Below, one piece after another: positions 7,901-15,564 of a stretch of DNA of 23,900 bases. Origin of the DNA: DATNPH01 sp036703315 (GTDB taxonomy: Bacteria; Cyanobacteriota; Cyanobacteriia; Cyanobacteriales; Coleofasciculaceae); contig DATNPH010000236.1 of the NCBI GenBank assembly GCA_036703315.1, positions 1-23,900 on the forward strand. Reading direction: 5' to 3'. The notes under the pieces are model-generated. The model had not been told where the DNA came from, ran no database searches, and worked only from the letters and a program-made list of their open reading frames with translations. The first letter of the stretch is position 1. Every line of letters begins with the position of its first letter. A program made the translations under genes and the position numbers.

Positions 7901-9182
7901 AGAACCGACAGCCTCATCTCCAACTCCTCCTCAACAGGCTGTACCGAATGCCCTATCTGTGGCTTCCCCAGCAAGTTCCAAAACGGGTTTGACACAAGCC
8001 GATAGCGTTAGCGAAGCGGGGCGTAGCCCAGCGCTGCTGCCAAGGGCAGATCGCATTGCTGCACAAAAGGCTTGGCGGTATTTCGAGCGGAACTGGAATT
8101 CCCAAACGGGTTTTGTGAATTCTGTTGAGAACTACCCTTGGACAACGCTGTGGGATCAGGGTAGCGCCATTTTGGGCATCCATGCAGCACATCAGTTGGG
8201 ATTGATTCAGCCAGAGCAATTCAAGCGTATGATCGGTCGGCTGTTGCCAACTCTAGAAACCCTGCCGCTACCAGCAACGGGTTTGCCGAATAAAGCTTAC
8301 AGCACCAATACAGCGCAGATGCGCCGACTGGATAATACTCCCGATCCGAACGGGACGAGCGGTTGGTCAGCTTTGGATACTGCCAGATTCTTGATGGGAC
8401 TGCATGTTTTGCGATCGCATTACCCAGAATATCGAGAAACCATTAACCGCATCGTTGCTCGATGGAAACTCTCGCAATTGGTAAAAGACGGTTGGCTCTA
8501 CGGCAACATTCCCGATTCCAAAGGGCAAACCCGCTTATTGCAGGAGGGGCGACTTGGCTACGAGCAATACGCCGCCTATAGCTTGCAACTTTGGGGCATT
8601 GAAGCCAAAAACGCGCTACACAATCCCCCTGTGCAAACCATAGAAGTTGACGGCATTCCATTACAAGTCGATCAACGCAACTTGGAAAACTCTGGAGCCA
8701 CTAACTATCTCACCAACGAGCCTTATCTCCTTTGGGGCTTGGAATTGGGCTGGAACGATGCTGTCAAACCTCAAGCTCTCAGTTTACTCAAAGTCCAGGC
8801 ACAGCGATTTGAGCGCACACAGATATTAACCGCAGTCAATGAAGATTCCCTCGACCGTCCTCCCTACTTTTTGTACTACAGCGTCTATGCCAATGGGCAA
8901 CCTTGGAACGCCGTTAACAGTAGGGGAAAAGCCTATCCCCAATTACGATTCTTAAGCACCAAAGCCGCCTTTGCTTGGCAAGCTTTGATGCCCAATAACT
9001 CCTATACCAGCACTTTAAAAGAGGCTGTGCTGAACCTTGGCGATCCAAATCGAGGCTACCTTTCCGGGCGTTACGAGAATTCCCGTTTGGGGGCTAATAC
9101 TTCAATTGATGTTAATACCAATGCCGTCATTCTCGAAAGCCTGCTGTATCAAGCAAGGGGTAGCCGTCCCTTGGCATTTTAA
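4962..9182 (+). CDS. Secreted protein with three DUF3131 domains, the middle one degenerate
   Basis: A 1406-residue protein with a signal peptide (basic N-terminus, hydrophobic 12-29, cleavage near TLAQ at 33-36). Three DUF3131 domains lie at about 50-430, 490-890 and 1020-1404, separated by Ser/Thr/Pro-rich linkers. Domains 1 and 3 keep the family's polar positions: TLWD (Asp92, Asp1065), LPNK, GWSALD, EGRLGYE, and the Glu after NYVVS or NYLTN (Glu279, Glu1253). The middle domain has lost most of them: TLWG (Gly534), LPHR, SN (Asn738), TT for ED, and STAAAF for STKAAF. It may be a non-catalytic, possibly polymer-binding copy. With the neighbouring synthase and barrel it probably trims, anchors or guides polysaccharide in the periplasm or outside the cell. 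Both the second domain and the second linker carry repeat-derived insertions. Confidence 0.8.
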   Translation: MQRRHQQKWSRLIALFLAGAVSQSLISVSVPKPTLAQTPTAAPNACSQITAPLTPEEQVYAKTAWQYFVKNYQQATGFTNSTGGYPSGTLWDIGNYLMALNAARWLNLIDQGEFDSRLNQFLKTLSSLKLFEDTLPNKVYNAATGEMTDYGNKPVEKGIGWSALDAGRILAAFHVINACHPQYKDWIKGIVAKWKIERSLKDDQLYGAMIRPDGSTLLVQEGRLGYEEYAARGYELWGFKASKALALEPYQFVEINGVKVPVDTRDFKSTQANNYVVSESYILDGIEFGLEGYLKEYAANVLEVQKRRFDATGQLTSVSEDNIDQAPYFLYNTVYSNGNSWATITDENKPYPQLRSISTKAAFGWRYLYPDNAYAQKVFDAVKDLRSPDGAGFYAGLYEETKQPNKSLTGNTNGLILEILYYKARGNRPLIGSSLVTFATPGKPSSSTSTPTATGSSSAGGQGSTPSPADAVAVAPIPSVGKLHSSASPKLARPLTVPERRYAEAAWQYFQANYQSNSGLVNDRSDMKGATLWGLGDYLAALNSARALDIITAKEFDDRTRHLLGALKRLPLFAGQLPHRGYDTQSLQPVDYGANPSTQGSSNPTAEGTGWSALDVGRVLAALYTLKNYHPEYTQAVDQIVLEWSYSQVVRDGLLFSARVTKDKNGRLLTQVNTESRLGYEEYAARAFQLWGFNVTRSAVGGKYQITLVEGVEVPTQREGAGEQANRGEKPPSYTVSNPFLLYGLEFGFDPQMRQLVQPLFQAQESRYRRTGTFTAAATTLLDQPPYVVHSTITGRGEAWATLEDKGKSVSDARTVSTAAAFAFHALFPENEYARQLQQATTDLYNPQQGYYEGFSEKTGKPQTALSGSTNSLILQSLLYMATNQQPLIRPETAMDSPWWEAVATADPGRGLPRSTTQTARLIVDSSGAYWTSGSNNTTPVSLQKQPVPSASTSSSTAPLTGRQGGTAPTVAIPSPAPTVEPTASSPTPPQQAVPNALSVASPASSKTGLTQADSVSEAGRSPALLPRADRIAAQKAWRYFERNWNSQTGFVNSVENYPWTTLWDQGSAILGIHAAHQLGLIQPEQFKRMIGRLLPTLETLPLPATGLPNKAYSTNTAQMRRLDNTPDPNGTSGWSALDTARFLMGLHVLRSHYPEYRETINRIVARWKLSQLVKDGWLYGNIPDSKGQTRLLQEGRLGYEQYAAYSLQLWGIEAKNALHNPPVQTIEVDGIPLQVDQRNLENSGATNYLTNEPYLLWGLELGWNDAVKPQALSLLKVQAQRFERTQILTAVNEDSLDRPPYFLYYSVYANGQPWNAVNSRGKAYPQLRFLSTKAAFAWQALMPNNSYTSTLKEAVLNLGDPNRGYLSGRYENSRLGANTSIDVNTNAVILESLLYQARGSRPLAF
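7105..7152 (+). repeat. Purine-rich low-complexity insertion inside the second DUF3131 domain
   Basis: The bases GAGAGAGGGAGCAGGCGAAC and the similar stretch after them encode REGAGEQANRGEK, where the corresponding loops of domains 1 and 3 read DTRDFKSTQAN and DQRNLENSGAT. The composition matches the GGGAGCAGGGGAG-type filler common in cyanobacterial spacers, here captured in frame within a gene. Confidence 0.45.
8001..8029 (+). repeat. Dispersed cyanobacterial repeat within a coding linker
   Basis: The sequence contains GCGTTAGCGAAGCGGGGCG followed by TAGCCC, recognised from memory as a very common dispersed repeat of filamentous cyanobacteria. It lies in the second inter-domain linker of the triple DUF3131 protein and is translated in frame as part of ADSVSEAGRSPALLP. 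Linker position explains why it is tolerated. Confidence 0.6.
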
Positions 9183-9253
9183 GGGGTCAGGGGTAACCAA
9201 CCTCCCTCCTAACTGTTGATTTTTGACTTCTCTTAACTAGCATCTATCTAACT

Positions 9254-11653
9254 ATGATGACTCCTATCTCGGTTGTTGAGAACTCACCAACCTTTTCCGG
9301 TAACATTCGCTCTCGTTTGAGAGACAGAACTTTACTATTTCGGTATCTAGCAGAAATCAATCTGATATTTGGTGCTTGGTATCTACATTGGCGCATCACT
9401 CATTCCGTTAATTTTGCAGCGCTTTGGCTCTCAATTCCCTTACTGCTGGCAGAAATTTACAGCTATTTCGGTGGCGTGATGTTCCTAATTGGACTGTGGC
9501 GACCGATAGTCCGAAAGGTAAAATCTCTCAATCAATTGACACCACCATTGCCTTGTTCTGAATGGCCGACTGTTGATGTTTTTATTACTTGCTATAACGA
9601 ACCCATCGAGATGGTAGAGCAAACCACTAAGGCGGCTCTAGCGATTGATTATCCTACAACTAAACTATGTGTTTATGTGCTGGATGATGGTAACTCTCTA
9701 GCCCTGCGAGGAATGACAGAACGGCTAGGTTTAGAAGATTTACAATCACCGCTGTTGCAACAGGAAGCTGAACGAATTAATAGGGAGCGATCGCAACTCG
9801 TTACTCGGCTCCATCAGATAGAAAACTTGGCAGCAGAAGTCCCAAAAGCTGAACAATTTCTCCAGTCATTTCAGCTTCAAGTCCATACTGAACCCAAGGA
9901 TTTATCTCATGTTTTGTCATGGTTTGACCAGTTACGGCAACCTACAATTCCCAGTAATATTTGGCTGGAGTGTCAGACAGCACTAGCTGAAGGATTTGAC
10001 AATGCAGTTCGCCATGCCCATCAAGGGCTGCCACCAGAAACTCCCATTGATATTGAAGTCACAATTTTTACCCAAACTATAGAAATTCGAGTTTGGGATC
10101 GCGGCTCTGATTTTGATTTTGAAGAACATCTACAACAGATGCCCAATGAAGTAGATGAAACTGCCGAAAGTGGACGTGGTGTAGGTATCATGCAGAAGAT
10201 TGCTGATTATCTGAGCTATACGCGATCGCCAGATCATCGGAATTGCTTATTAATTAGCAAATCTTATTCTCCAATCTCTACATCTGACAGCACAGGCACT
10301 CTTGGAACTGTAGTTGGATATTTACAGGGTTTCCGGCAATTGATTCTTTTGTTAAATCCAAAACACCACAAAGTTAGCGATTACCTTGCCACTGAACAGC
10401 GAATCTTGGAAAAAGCAATTTATCAAAAAGAGTTGGAGTTAAGCGAACTTGCCCGCTGCCGCTACATTGCTCGTCCAAAACCAAAGGATAAGCCCCATCA
10501 TGCCAAAGCCGGCAACATTAACTACGCGATTTTTTCGGGAGAAACTTCAGGAGATTTTATCCTTACCCTGGATGCCGATCATATTCCCAAGCCAGAATTT
10601 CTGAAACGGGTTTTGCCTTACTTCCATACCTACAATCTCTCTACGGGTAAATATGAAAGCAATCAGATCGCTTTTGTCCAAACGCCCCAAGCTTTTTATA
10701 ACATTCCCTCCGGTGATCCATTTGGACATCAAGCTCACTTATTTTATGGACCAATTCAACAGGGAAAAGATGGCATGAATTCAGCCTTCTACACAGGGAC
10801 AAATGCTGTGTTAAGACGTGAAGCATTAATTAGTGTTGGACTGCAAAACTTTTCAGAAGAATTTTCCAAAGATGAAAAACGGTTAGACGAATTTGATTTA
10901 GTTGGGGGTGTATCTAGCAACAGTATTACAGAAGATATGAATACTGCTATGCGGCTACATGCCGCTGGCTGGAAATCTGTTTATCATCATGAAGAATTAT
11001 CAGAGGGATTGGCTCCCGACGATCTCAGCTCCACCCTGAAGCAAAAGCTACGCTGGGCGCAGGGCACGATTCAAGTATTACTGCGAGAAAATCCCCTAGC
11101 AAAGTCTGGGTTAACTTTTTGGCAACAACTGCAATATTTTCAGACGATGTACAGCTATTTCTCAGGGTTTGCTACGGTTGTTTTTATTGCCTGTCCCATC
11201 ATCTATTTCTTTACAGGGGTTATTCCAGTGCGGGCTTATGGCTCTGATTTTGCTCTACATTTTGTCCCAGCTTTTATCCTAAACCGATTGACGTTTATTG
11301 CTGCTAGCTGGGGTATTCCAGCCCGAGAACTTTGGCGTTCTGAACAGTACGCTATTGCTCTATTCCCGCTGTTTATTCAAGCAGTTTGGAGTGTATTTAC
11401 TGGACGATCTATTAAATTTCAGGTTACGCCAAAACAGCGTCAATCTGGAATTTATCTCCAGTTAGTTTTGCCTCAATTGACCATCTTTGCTCTAACTATT
11501 TTAGGAATGATTTGGTGTATTTATCGCTTCGCAACGGGAACTTTAGAAAACCCTTGGCTTTATCTGCTTAATGCGGCTTGGGCAATCTATAATCTGTCTC
11601 TATTTTGGGTAATAATTCAGGCTGCTATTTGGCAACCAAAATCAGTCTCATAA
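9254..11653 (+). CDS. BcsA-like processive glycosyltransferase with an inserted RsbW-type ATPase domain
   Basis: A 799-residue inner-membrane protein. Two N-terminal membrane segments (about 28-80) precede a GT2 catalytic core: Asp144-Asp145 in LDDG, DAD 440-442, FYTGTNAVLRR, TED 559-561 and QKLRW 597-601, followed by several C-terminal helices. FQVTPK at 722-727 matches the FxVTxK gating loop of cellulose synthase BcsA, but no PilZ domain follows. The core is interrupted between LDDG and HHAKAGN by about 240 residues, whose central part (about 217-336) is an HATPase domain of the RsbW/SpoIIAB type: N-box AEGFDNAVRHA (Glu246, Asn250), VWDRG (Asp282, Gly284) and GRGVG (307-311). Helical, partly coiled segments flank it. 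The protein probably makes a beta-linked glycan from a UDP-sugar under control of the insert. The start is ATGATG without a clear Shine-Dalgarno; either Met could be used. Confidence 0.85.
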   Translation: MMTPISVVENSPTFSGNIRSRLRDRTLLFRYLAEINLIFGAWYLHWRITHSVNFAALWLSIPLLLAEIYSYFGGVMFLIGLWRPIVRKVKSLNQLTPPLPCSEWPTVDVFITCYNEPIEMVEQTTKAALAIDYPTTKLCVYVLDDGNSLALRGMTERLGLEDLQSPLLQQEAERINRERSQLVTRLHQIENLAAEVPKAEQFLQSFQLQVHTEPKDLSHVLSWFDQLRQPTIPSNIWLECQTALAEGFDNAVRHAHQGLPPETPIDIEVTIFTQTIEIRVWDRGSDFDFEEHLQQMPNEVDETAESGRGVGIMQKIADYLSYTRSPDHRNCLLISKSYSPISTSDSTGTLGTVVGYLQGFRQLILLLNPKHHKVSDYLATEQRILEKAIYQKELELSELARCRYIARPKPKDKPHHAKAGNINYAIFSGETSGDFILTLDADHIPKPEFLKRVLPYFHTYNLSTGKYESNQIAFVQTPQAFYNIPSGDPFGHQAHLFYGPIQQGKDGMNSAFYTGTNAVLRREALISVGLQNFSEEFSKDEKRLDEFDLVGGVSSNSITEDMNTAMRLHAAGWKSVYHHEELSEGLAPDDLSSTLKQKLRWAQGTIQVLLRENPLAKSGLTFWQQLQYFQTMYSYFSGFATVVFIACPIIYFFTGVIPVRAYGSDFALHFVPAFILNRLTFIAASWGIPARELWRSEQYAIALFPLFIQAVWSVFTGRSIKFQVTPKQRQSGIYLQLVLPQLTIFALTILGMIWCIYRFATGTLENPWLYLLNAAWAIYNLSLFWVIIQAAIWQPKSVS

Positions 11654-11728
11654 ATAAATCATTGCTAGTCGTAGACATAGCTCATCAGCAAAATCGAAAT
11701 AGCCATTGAAATTTCAGGAGTTACAACA

Positions 11729-12055
11729 ATGAGTTCTAGCGTAAAAATCATTCAACCTTCCGGTATTTTAGACGGTATAACTGTCAACAGTTTACGTCGT
11801 GAAATTAGCGATATTGTAGAGGGTGGAGTGAATATTGTGTTAGTGGACTTTCAGGATGTTACGTTTATGAATAGTTCCGGCTTAGGAGCCTTAGTCTCAA
11901 TACTTAGATCCGTTCGTTCTACGGGTGCAGAACTTTTTATCTGCTCTCTAAGTGAGCAAGTAAAAATGATTTTCGAACTCACTAAAATGGATCGAGTCTT
12001 TAAACCTTTCGCTAACAGGGATGAGTTTGAAGAAAAAGTAGCATCTGCTAGATAG
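11729..12055 (+). CDS. STAS-domain anti-sigma-factor-antagonist-like protein (RsbV/SpoIIAA type)
   Basis: A 108-residue single STAS domain. AGGAG at 11716-11720 sits eight bases before the ATG. The motif VDFQDVTFMNSSGLGAL contains Ser49-Ser50 before GLG, where RsbV and SpoIIAA are phosphorylated by their cognate kinase; the C-terminal helix region (FELTKMDRVF) is also typical. In partner switching, the unphosphorylated form binds the kinase and the phosphorylated form releases it; a PP2C phosphatase resets it. Here it follows the glycosyltransferase with the RsbW-like insert by 75 bases and faces a PP2C gene, so the likely partner is the insert rather than a free anti-sigma factor. Family assignment is firm; partner is inferred. 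Confidence 0.88.
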   Translation: MSSSVKIIQPSGILDGITVNSLRREISDIVEGGVNIVLVDFQDVTFMNSSGLGALVSILRSVRSTGAELFICSLSEQVKMIFELTKMDRVFKPFANRDEFEEKVASAR

Positions 12056-12076
12056 ACTTAAACCTTTGTGATTTAT

Positions 12077-12123
12077 GATTTCTCCTTATTTTAATCAAGA
12101 GTAAGTTGTAATAGGGAGAAATC
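12077..12123. terminator. Inverted repeat between convergent genes, possible bidirectional terminator
   Basis: GATTTCTCCTTATT (12077-12090) pairs with AATAGGGAGAAATC (12110-12123): 14 positions, 13 Watson-Crick and one G-T, with a 19-base loop. It lies just after the STAS stop and covers the last codons of the convergent phosphatase gene. There is no long T-tract, so it is not a canonical intrinsic terminator, but its location suits transcription end or mRNA 3' protection for both genes. Confidence 0.5.
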
Positions 12124-15100
12124 ATCATCCAAAACTTTTTTAAGACTCAAATTCTGAATGTGCTCCAACACCGTGTCCAAATTCCCGGTGTTGTTTTTTT
12201 TATAAACAATAAGCAAATCAATAAAAGCATTGAGTCCCCAAATAGTGCCATTAGGTTGGTGAATTTCGTAAGCCCCATCGCTAAAGAGGTAAAGTGTGCT
12301 GCTTGGTTGTATTTCACAGGAATCATCAACGAATTCAGCGTCCGGCAGCATTCCAATGGGGATGCTCAATGCTCCTAGCTGTTTTACAGAGGTAGTGGTT
12401 GAAGTGTCGGAGAGCAAAATAGCAGGTGGATGTCCAGCACATGCGTAAATCAGTTGACGTTTAATCCGGTTATAAACGCCATACCAAATTGTGAAATAGT
12501 CATCTCCGTTTTCATTCATCTGGAAAACACGATTGAGGGCTGCTAAGACAGCACTGGGTTGAGAAAAATTAGTGTTGGAAAGGGATTGCGATCGCAAAAC
12601 ATTCAGTACAGAAACTGACAGCAGCGCCGATCTAACCCCATGCCCGGCTACATCCAACAGATAAACTGCCAAATGGTCAGCATCAAGCCAGTGATAGTCA
12701 AAGGCGTCACCTCCCAACTGCAGTGAGGGAATATACAGTGCCTCAGTGGTTACGGTTCCGGTTAGAGGACGTGGTAAGAGCGATCGCACATATTCCGCCG
12801 ATTGATTTAATTCTGATTGCAAAATCAGATTCTGTCGCTGTAATTCCTCCTCTGCCTGCTTGCGCTTGATAAACTGACCAATTTGGCTGCCAATTGCCGC
12901 CATCATCTTGAGCAAATCCACATCAGGCTGCTGGCTCTCACAACTAAAGAAGGTCATAACACCCAACCTCTCATCCCCGCTCAGGATAGGGAAGCCGAAA
13001 GCAGCGTGCAGCCCTACTTTAGCCGCTATTGAGGATCGCAGAAAGTTTGCATCTTCAGCAAGATTAGCTATCCAGGTGGGTTCGGCACTATCCCAGACTC
13101 TACCAGGCAGTCCAACTCCAGCCGCAAAAATGATCTGCGAACTTGCCGTCTCAAACTCCGAAACATCAACCGACTGCCGATGCCAGGTTTCAACACGACG
13201 CAGCACATTCGTACTTGTGTCTACACTCCAGAGTTCGCCGACATCCCATCCCAAGCTTTCGCAGATAGATTGCAGGATGTTTGGGGTAGCTTCGCTAAGG
13301 GTAGCCGACTCTGCCAAGACACGCGTCGTAGCGTGTTCTGCACTCAGATGTTGTTCTCTGCGCTTGCGCTCAGTGATATCGTTGAGGGTGCCGGAAATTC
13401 CAATAATGGCGTCATTATCACTTAACATGACGCTGGCATAAATTTCAACATGTGCCACCCTACCGTTTTTAGTTAAGTAACGAATCTGGTAGCGGCAGTC
13501 ATCTTTCTGGCGTTTAAGGAGGGATTGAAATTGTTCATCATGGAGTTGGCGATCATCCGGGTAAATCAATTCCAAGAATCTCTTGCCGAGGCTTTCATAT
13601 AGAGAAAATCCAGTAATTTCCGTCCAAGCAGGATTGAGAAATGTCAATCGCCTTGCTGTATCCGTTTGGAAAATCACTTCTTTGAGGTTGTCCACAACCG
13701 AGCGATATTGTTCCTCGCTCTCTTGAAGAGCTTTCTGTGCTTGCTTACGCTCGGTGATATCAATGCCGGTGCCGATGATATACTCAACCGTTCCCTGATC
13801 GTCAAGGAGAGCCGTATTAGACCAAGCAATGAGCCGATGGCTCCCATCCTTCGTTACCCAGTAGTTTTCAAACTCGTTCGGGAACTGACCCGCTTGGAGT
13901 TCTGCAAAAGTAGCTTTAACCGGCTCCACTTCTTCTGGAATCAGAAACAGGTTCCAGAGATACCTACTCCTCACCTCATCAAACGAGTAATTCGTTGTTT
14001 GCTCACAGGCTTGATTGAAGCGGACGATCTTCCCTTCTCGATCAAGAACTACTACTAAGGCGCTAGAGGTATCAACAACGGCAGAGATAAAGTTACGCTC
14101 TTTCTTAAGTGCCTCCTCCGCCCACTGGCGCTCAGTGATTTCCTGATAAATCAGGGAATAAATTCCACACAGAATTACAAAAGTCAGCACGATCGCGATC
14201 GCCAGTGTAACAATCGTGTAGCGAGCAGTTGTTCCCGCTGCTGCCACCTGTTGCTTCAACAACTCGTTATCTTCCTTCTCGATCTCACGGACGCGAGAGC
14301 GGATATCATCCATAAGCTTCTTTCCCAGATCTGTCCGCATCAGCTGCAAGGCGGCATCGAATCCCTGGTACTTCCGTAAATCAATCGTTCCCTTAAGTTC
14401 GGCAAGTTTATTTTTAATCGCAGACTCAAGGGCATCGAGTTGCCTGTGTTGGTTAGGATAATTTGCTGTTAATTTTCTAAGATTCTTAATTTCTCCATCA
14501 ATGCTTGTGAGCGCCCTTTGATAGGGTTCTAAATAACGCTCTTCTCCAGTTAAGAGATAGCCACGTTGTCCCGTCTCAGCATCCTTCATCTGGGAGAGTA
14601 ACTCTTCGAGCTGGTTAAGTCTCTCTTGAGTTTGTGCCACACGGCTATTTGTCTCAATCAGCCTCGTTGCGCTCTGGTAGGAGACAATGCCAATGATGAT
14701 GAGAATTACCGATGCTACACCAAACCCTCCTGCAATCCCCTTAAAAAATTGCCGACGTGCCTTTTGTACCTGTTTGCGTTCGGTGTTAACCAGTGTCAGA
14801 TTAGCTAAATTGCGACGGAGTTCAAGTTGTTTAAGCACTTGACGCCCCAGTATTTGCAAAGCCTCTAGCTGTTCCGGGCTGAGGTTTCGAGGTACATGGT
14901 CAATTACACAAAGAGTTCCCAGCGCCTGCTTCTCTGGTGTAATCAGAGGGACGCCAGCGTAAAACCGCATATGGGGATCAGAGGTGACTAAGGGGTTTGT
15001 AGCGAACCGTTGGTCTTCTGTTGTATCAGGAACAATAAAAACATCAGGTTGTAGGATGGCATGGGCACAGAACGCTAGCTCACGAGGTGTTTCCGATACA

Positions 15101-15294
15101 TCTAAACCCACCTTTGACTTAAACCATTGTCGCTGGGCATCAATCAAGCTAATCAACGAAATCGGGGTACCACAAATGTAGGCAGCTAAACGGGTCAGGT
15201 CGTCAAAGGCTTGTTCATCTGGGGTATCGAGGATTTTATACTGCAAAAGCTCTTCGAGCCTCTGTGCTTCGTTATCAGGCAAGGGGGCTTTCAT
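12091..15294 (-). CDS. Membrane multi-sensor PP2C/SpoIIE phosphatase (RsbU-like)
   Basis: A 1067-residue protein. In order: N-terminal GAF domain (about 20-165); membrane helix (about 186-206); extracytoplasmic CHASE3 domain (about 207-356, with ETGQRGYLLTGEERYL); second helix (about 357-381); PAS (about 398-511); PAS (about 523-640); GAF (about 646-811); short coiled segment; and a PP2C-type phosphatase (about 835-1066). The phosphatase keeps GGDAFD, LDVAGHG and LFSDGAYE, whose aspartates bind the metals in RsbU and SpoIIE. Such enzymes dephosphorylate STAS antagonists in response to signals. The convergent neighbour encodes a STAS protein, so it is the probable substrate, linking membrane and cytoplasmic sensing to the synthase. 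No clear Shine-Dalgarno precedes the ATG. The second PAS closely resembles the PAS of the divergent histidine kinase. Confidence 0.88.
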   Translation of the reverse strand: MKAPLPDNEAQRLEELLQYKILDTPDEQAFDDLTRLAAYICGTPISLISLIDAQRQWFKSKVGLDVSETPRELAFCAHAILQPDVFIVPDTTEDQRFATNPLVTSDPHMRFYAGVPLITPEKQALGTLCVIDHVPRNLSPEQLEALQILGRQVLKQLELRRNLANLTLVNTERKQVQKARRQFFKGIAGGFGVASVILIIIGIVSYQSATRLIETNSRVAQTQERLNQLEELLSQMKDAETGQRGYLLTGEERYLEPYQRALTSIDGEIKNLRKLTANYPNQHRQLDALESAIKNKLAELKGTIDLRKYQGFDAALQLMRTDLGKKLMDDIRSRVREIEKEDNELLKQQVAAAGTTARYTIVTLAIAIVLTFVILCGIYSLIYQEITERQWAEEALKKERNFISAVVDTSSALVVVLDREGKIVRFNQACEQTTNYSFDEVRSRYLWNLFLIPEEVEPVKATFAELQAGQFPNEFENYWVTKDGSHRLIAWSNTALLDDQGTVEYIIGTGIDITERKQAQKALQESEEQYRSVVDNLKEVIFQTDTARRLTFLNPAWTEITGFSLYESLGKRFLELIYPDDRQLHDEQFQSLLKRQKDDCRYQIRYLTKNGRVAHVEIYASVMLSDNDAIIGISGTLNDITERKRREQHLSAEHATTRVLAESATLSEATPNILQSICESLGWDVGELWSVDTSTNVLRRVETWHRQSVDVSEFETASSQIIFAAGVGLPGRVWDSAEPTWIANLAEDANFLRSSIAAKVGLHAAFGFPILSGDERLGVMTFFSCESQQPDVDLLKMMAAIGSQIGQFIKRKQAEEELQRQNLILQSELNQSAEYVRSLLPRPLTGTVTTEALYIPSLQLGGDAFDYHWLDADHLAVYLLDVAGHGVRSALLSVSVLNVLRSQSLSNTNFSQPSAVLAALNRVFQMNENGDDYFTIWYGVYNRIKRQLIYACAGHPPAILLSDTSTTTSVKQLGALSIPIGMLPDAEFVDDSCEIQPSSTLYLFSDGAYEIHQPNGTIWGLNAFIDLLIVYKKNNTGNLDTVLEHIQNLSLKKVLDDDFSLLQLTLD

Positions 15295-15396
15295 TGACTA
15301 CTAAAGTAGTTGCTGTAGGTGCGTAGATTGGTAATTCTGATTCGATTTTAAAAGTGCAATTTCTTCAGTGAAGTTAGGATACTAGCCGTAAAAAAT

Positions 15397-15458
15397 CCGT
15401 AAAAATACGGTCTATCAAGTTCTTATAAATTGTGTAAAGTCAAGACATCGGCTATTAA
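15397..15458 (+). promoter_or_regulatory. Putative activator site plus promoter, copy of the one at 661-721
   Basis: A palindrome CCGTA-aaaa-TACGG (15397-15410) is followed after 19 bases by TTGTGT (15430-15435), a 17-base spacer beginning AAAGTCAAGA, and TATTAA (15453-15458). The spacer start, the boxes and a downstream ACATGG motif with AACAACAAG are shared with the block at 661-750. It points toward the histidine-kinase gene, giving a leader of about 420 bases; the palindrome is also about 100 bases upstream of the divergent phosphatase gene and could serve both. Function is inferred. Confidence 0.5.
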
Positions 15459-15564
15459 TTCCTATAAACATGGATAACAACAAGCTCCCAATTCTGGCTG
15501 CGTAAGTCAAGTGAATTTATACACCAGCGTTTTTTCAATCCTTAAGCTAATAGTTTAAAAAGTC

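Noticed and set aside
12077..12123. Canonical rho-independent terminator
   Set aside because: The stem is AT-rich with a 19-base loop and lacks a T-tract on either side, so it is listed only as a possible terminator.
12908..13441. A 177-codon plus-strand frame opposite the phosphatase gene
   Set aside because: It is antisense to clearly conserved GAF and PAS coding sequence, and its translation is low-complexity Ser/Leu/Arg with no motif.
11729..15294. A conventional sigma-factor partner-switching locus
   Set aside because: No sigma factor and no free-standing anti-sigma kinase are present; the only RsbW-like domain lies within the glycosyltransferase.
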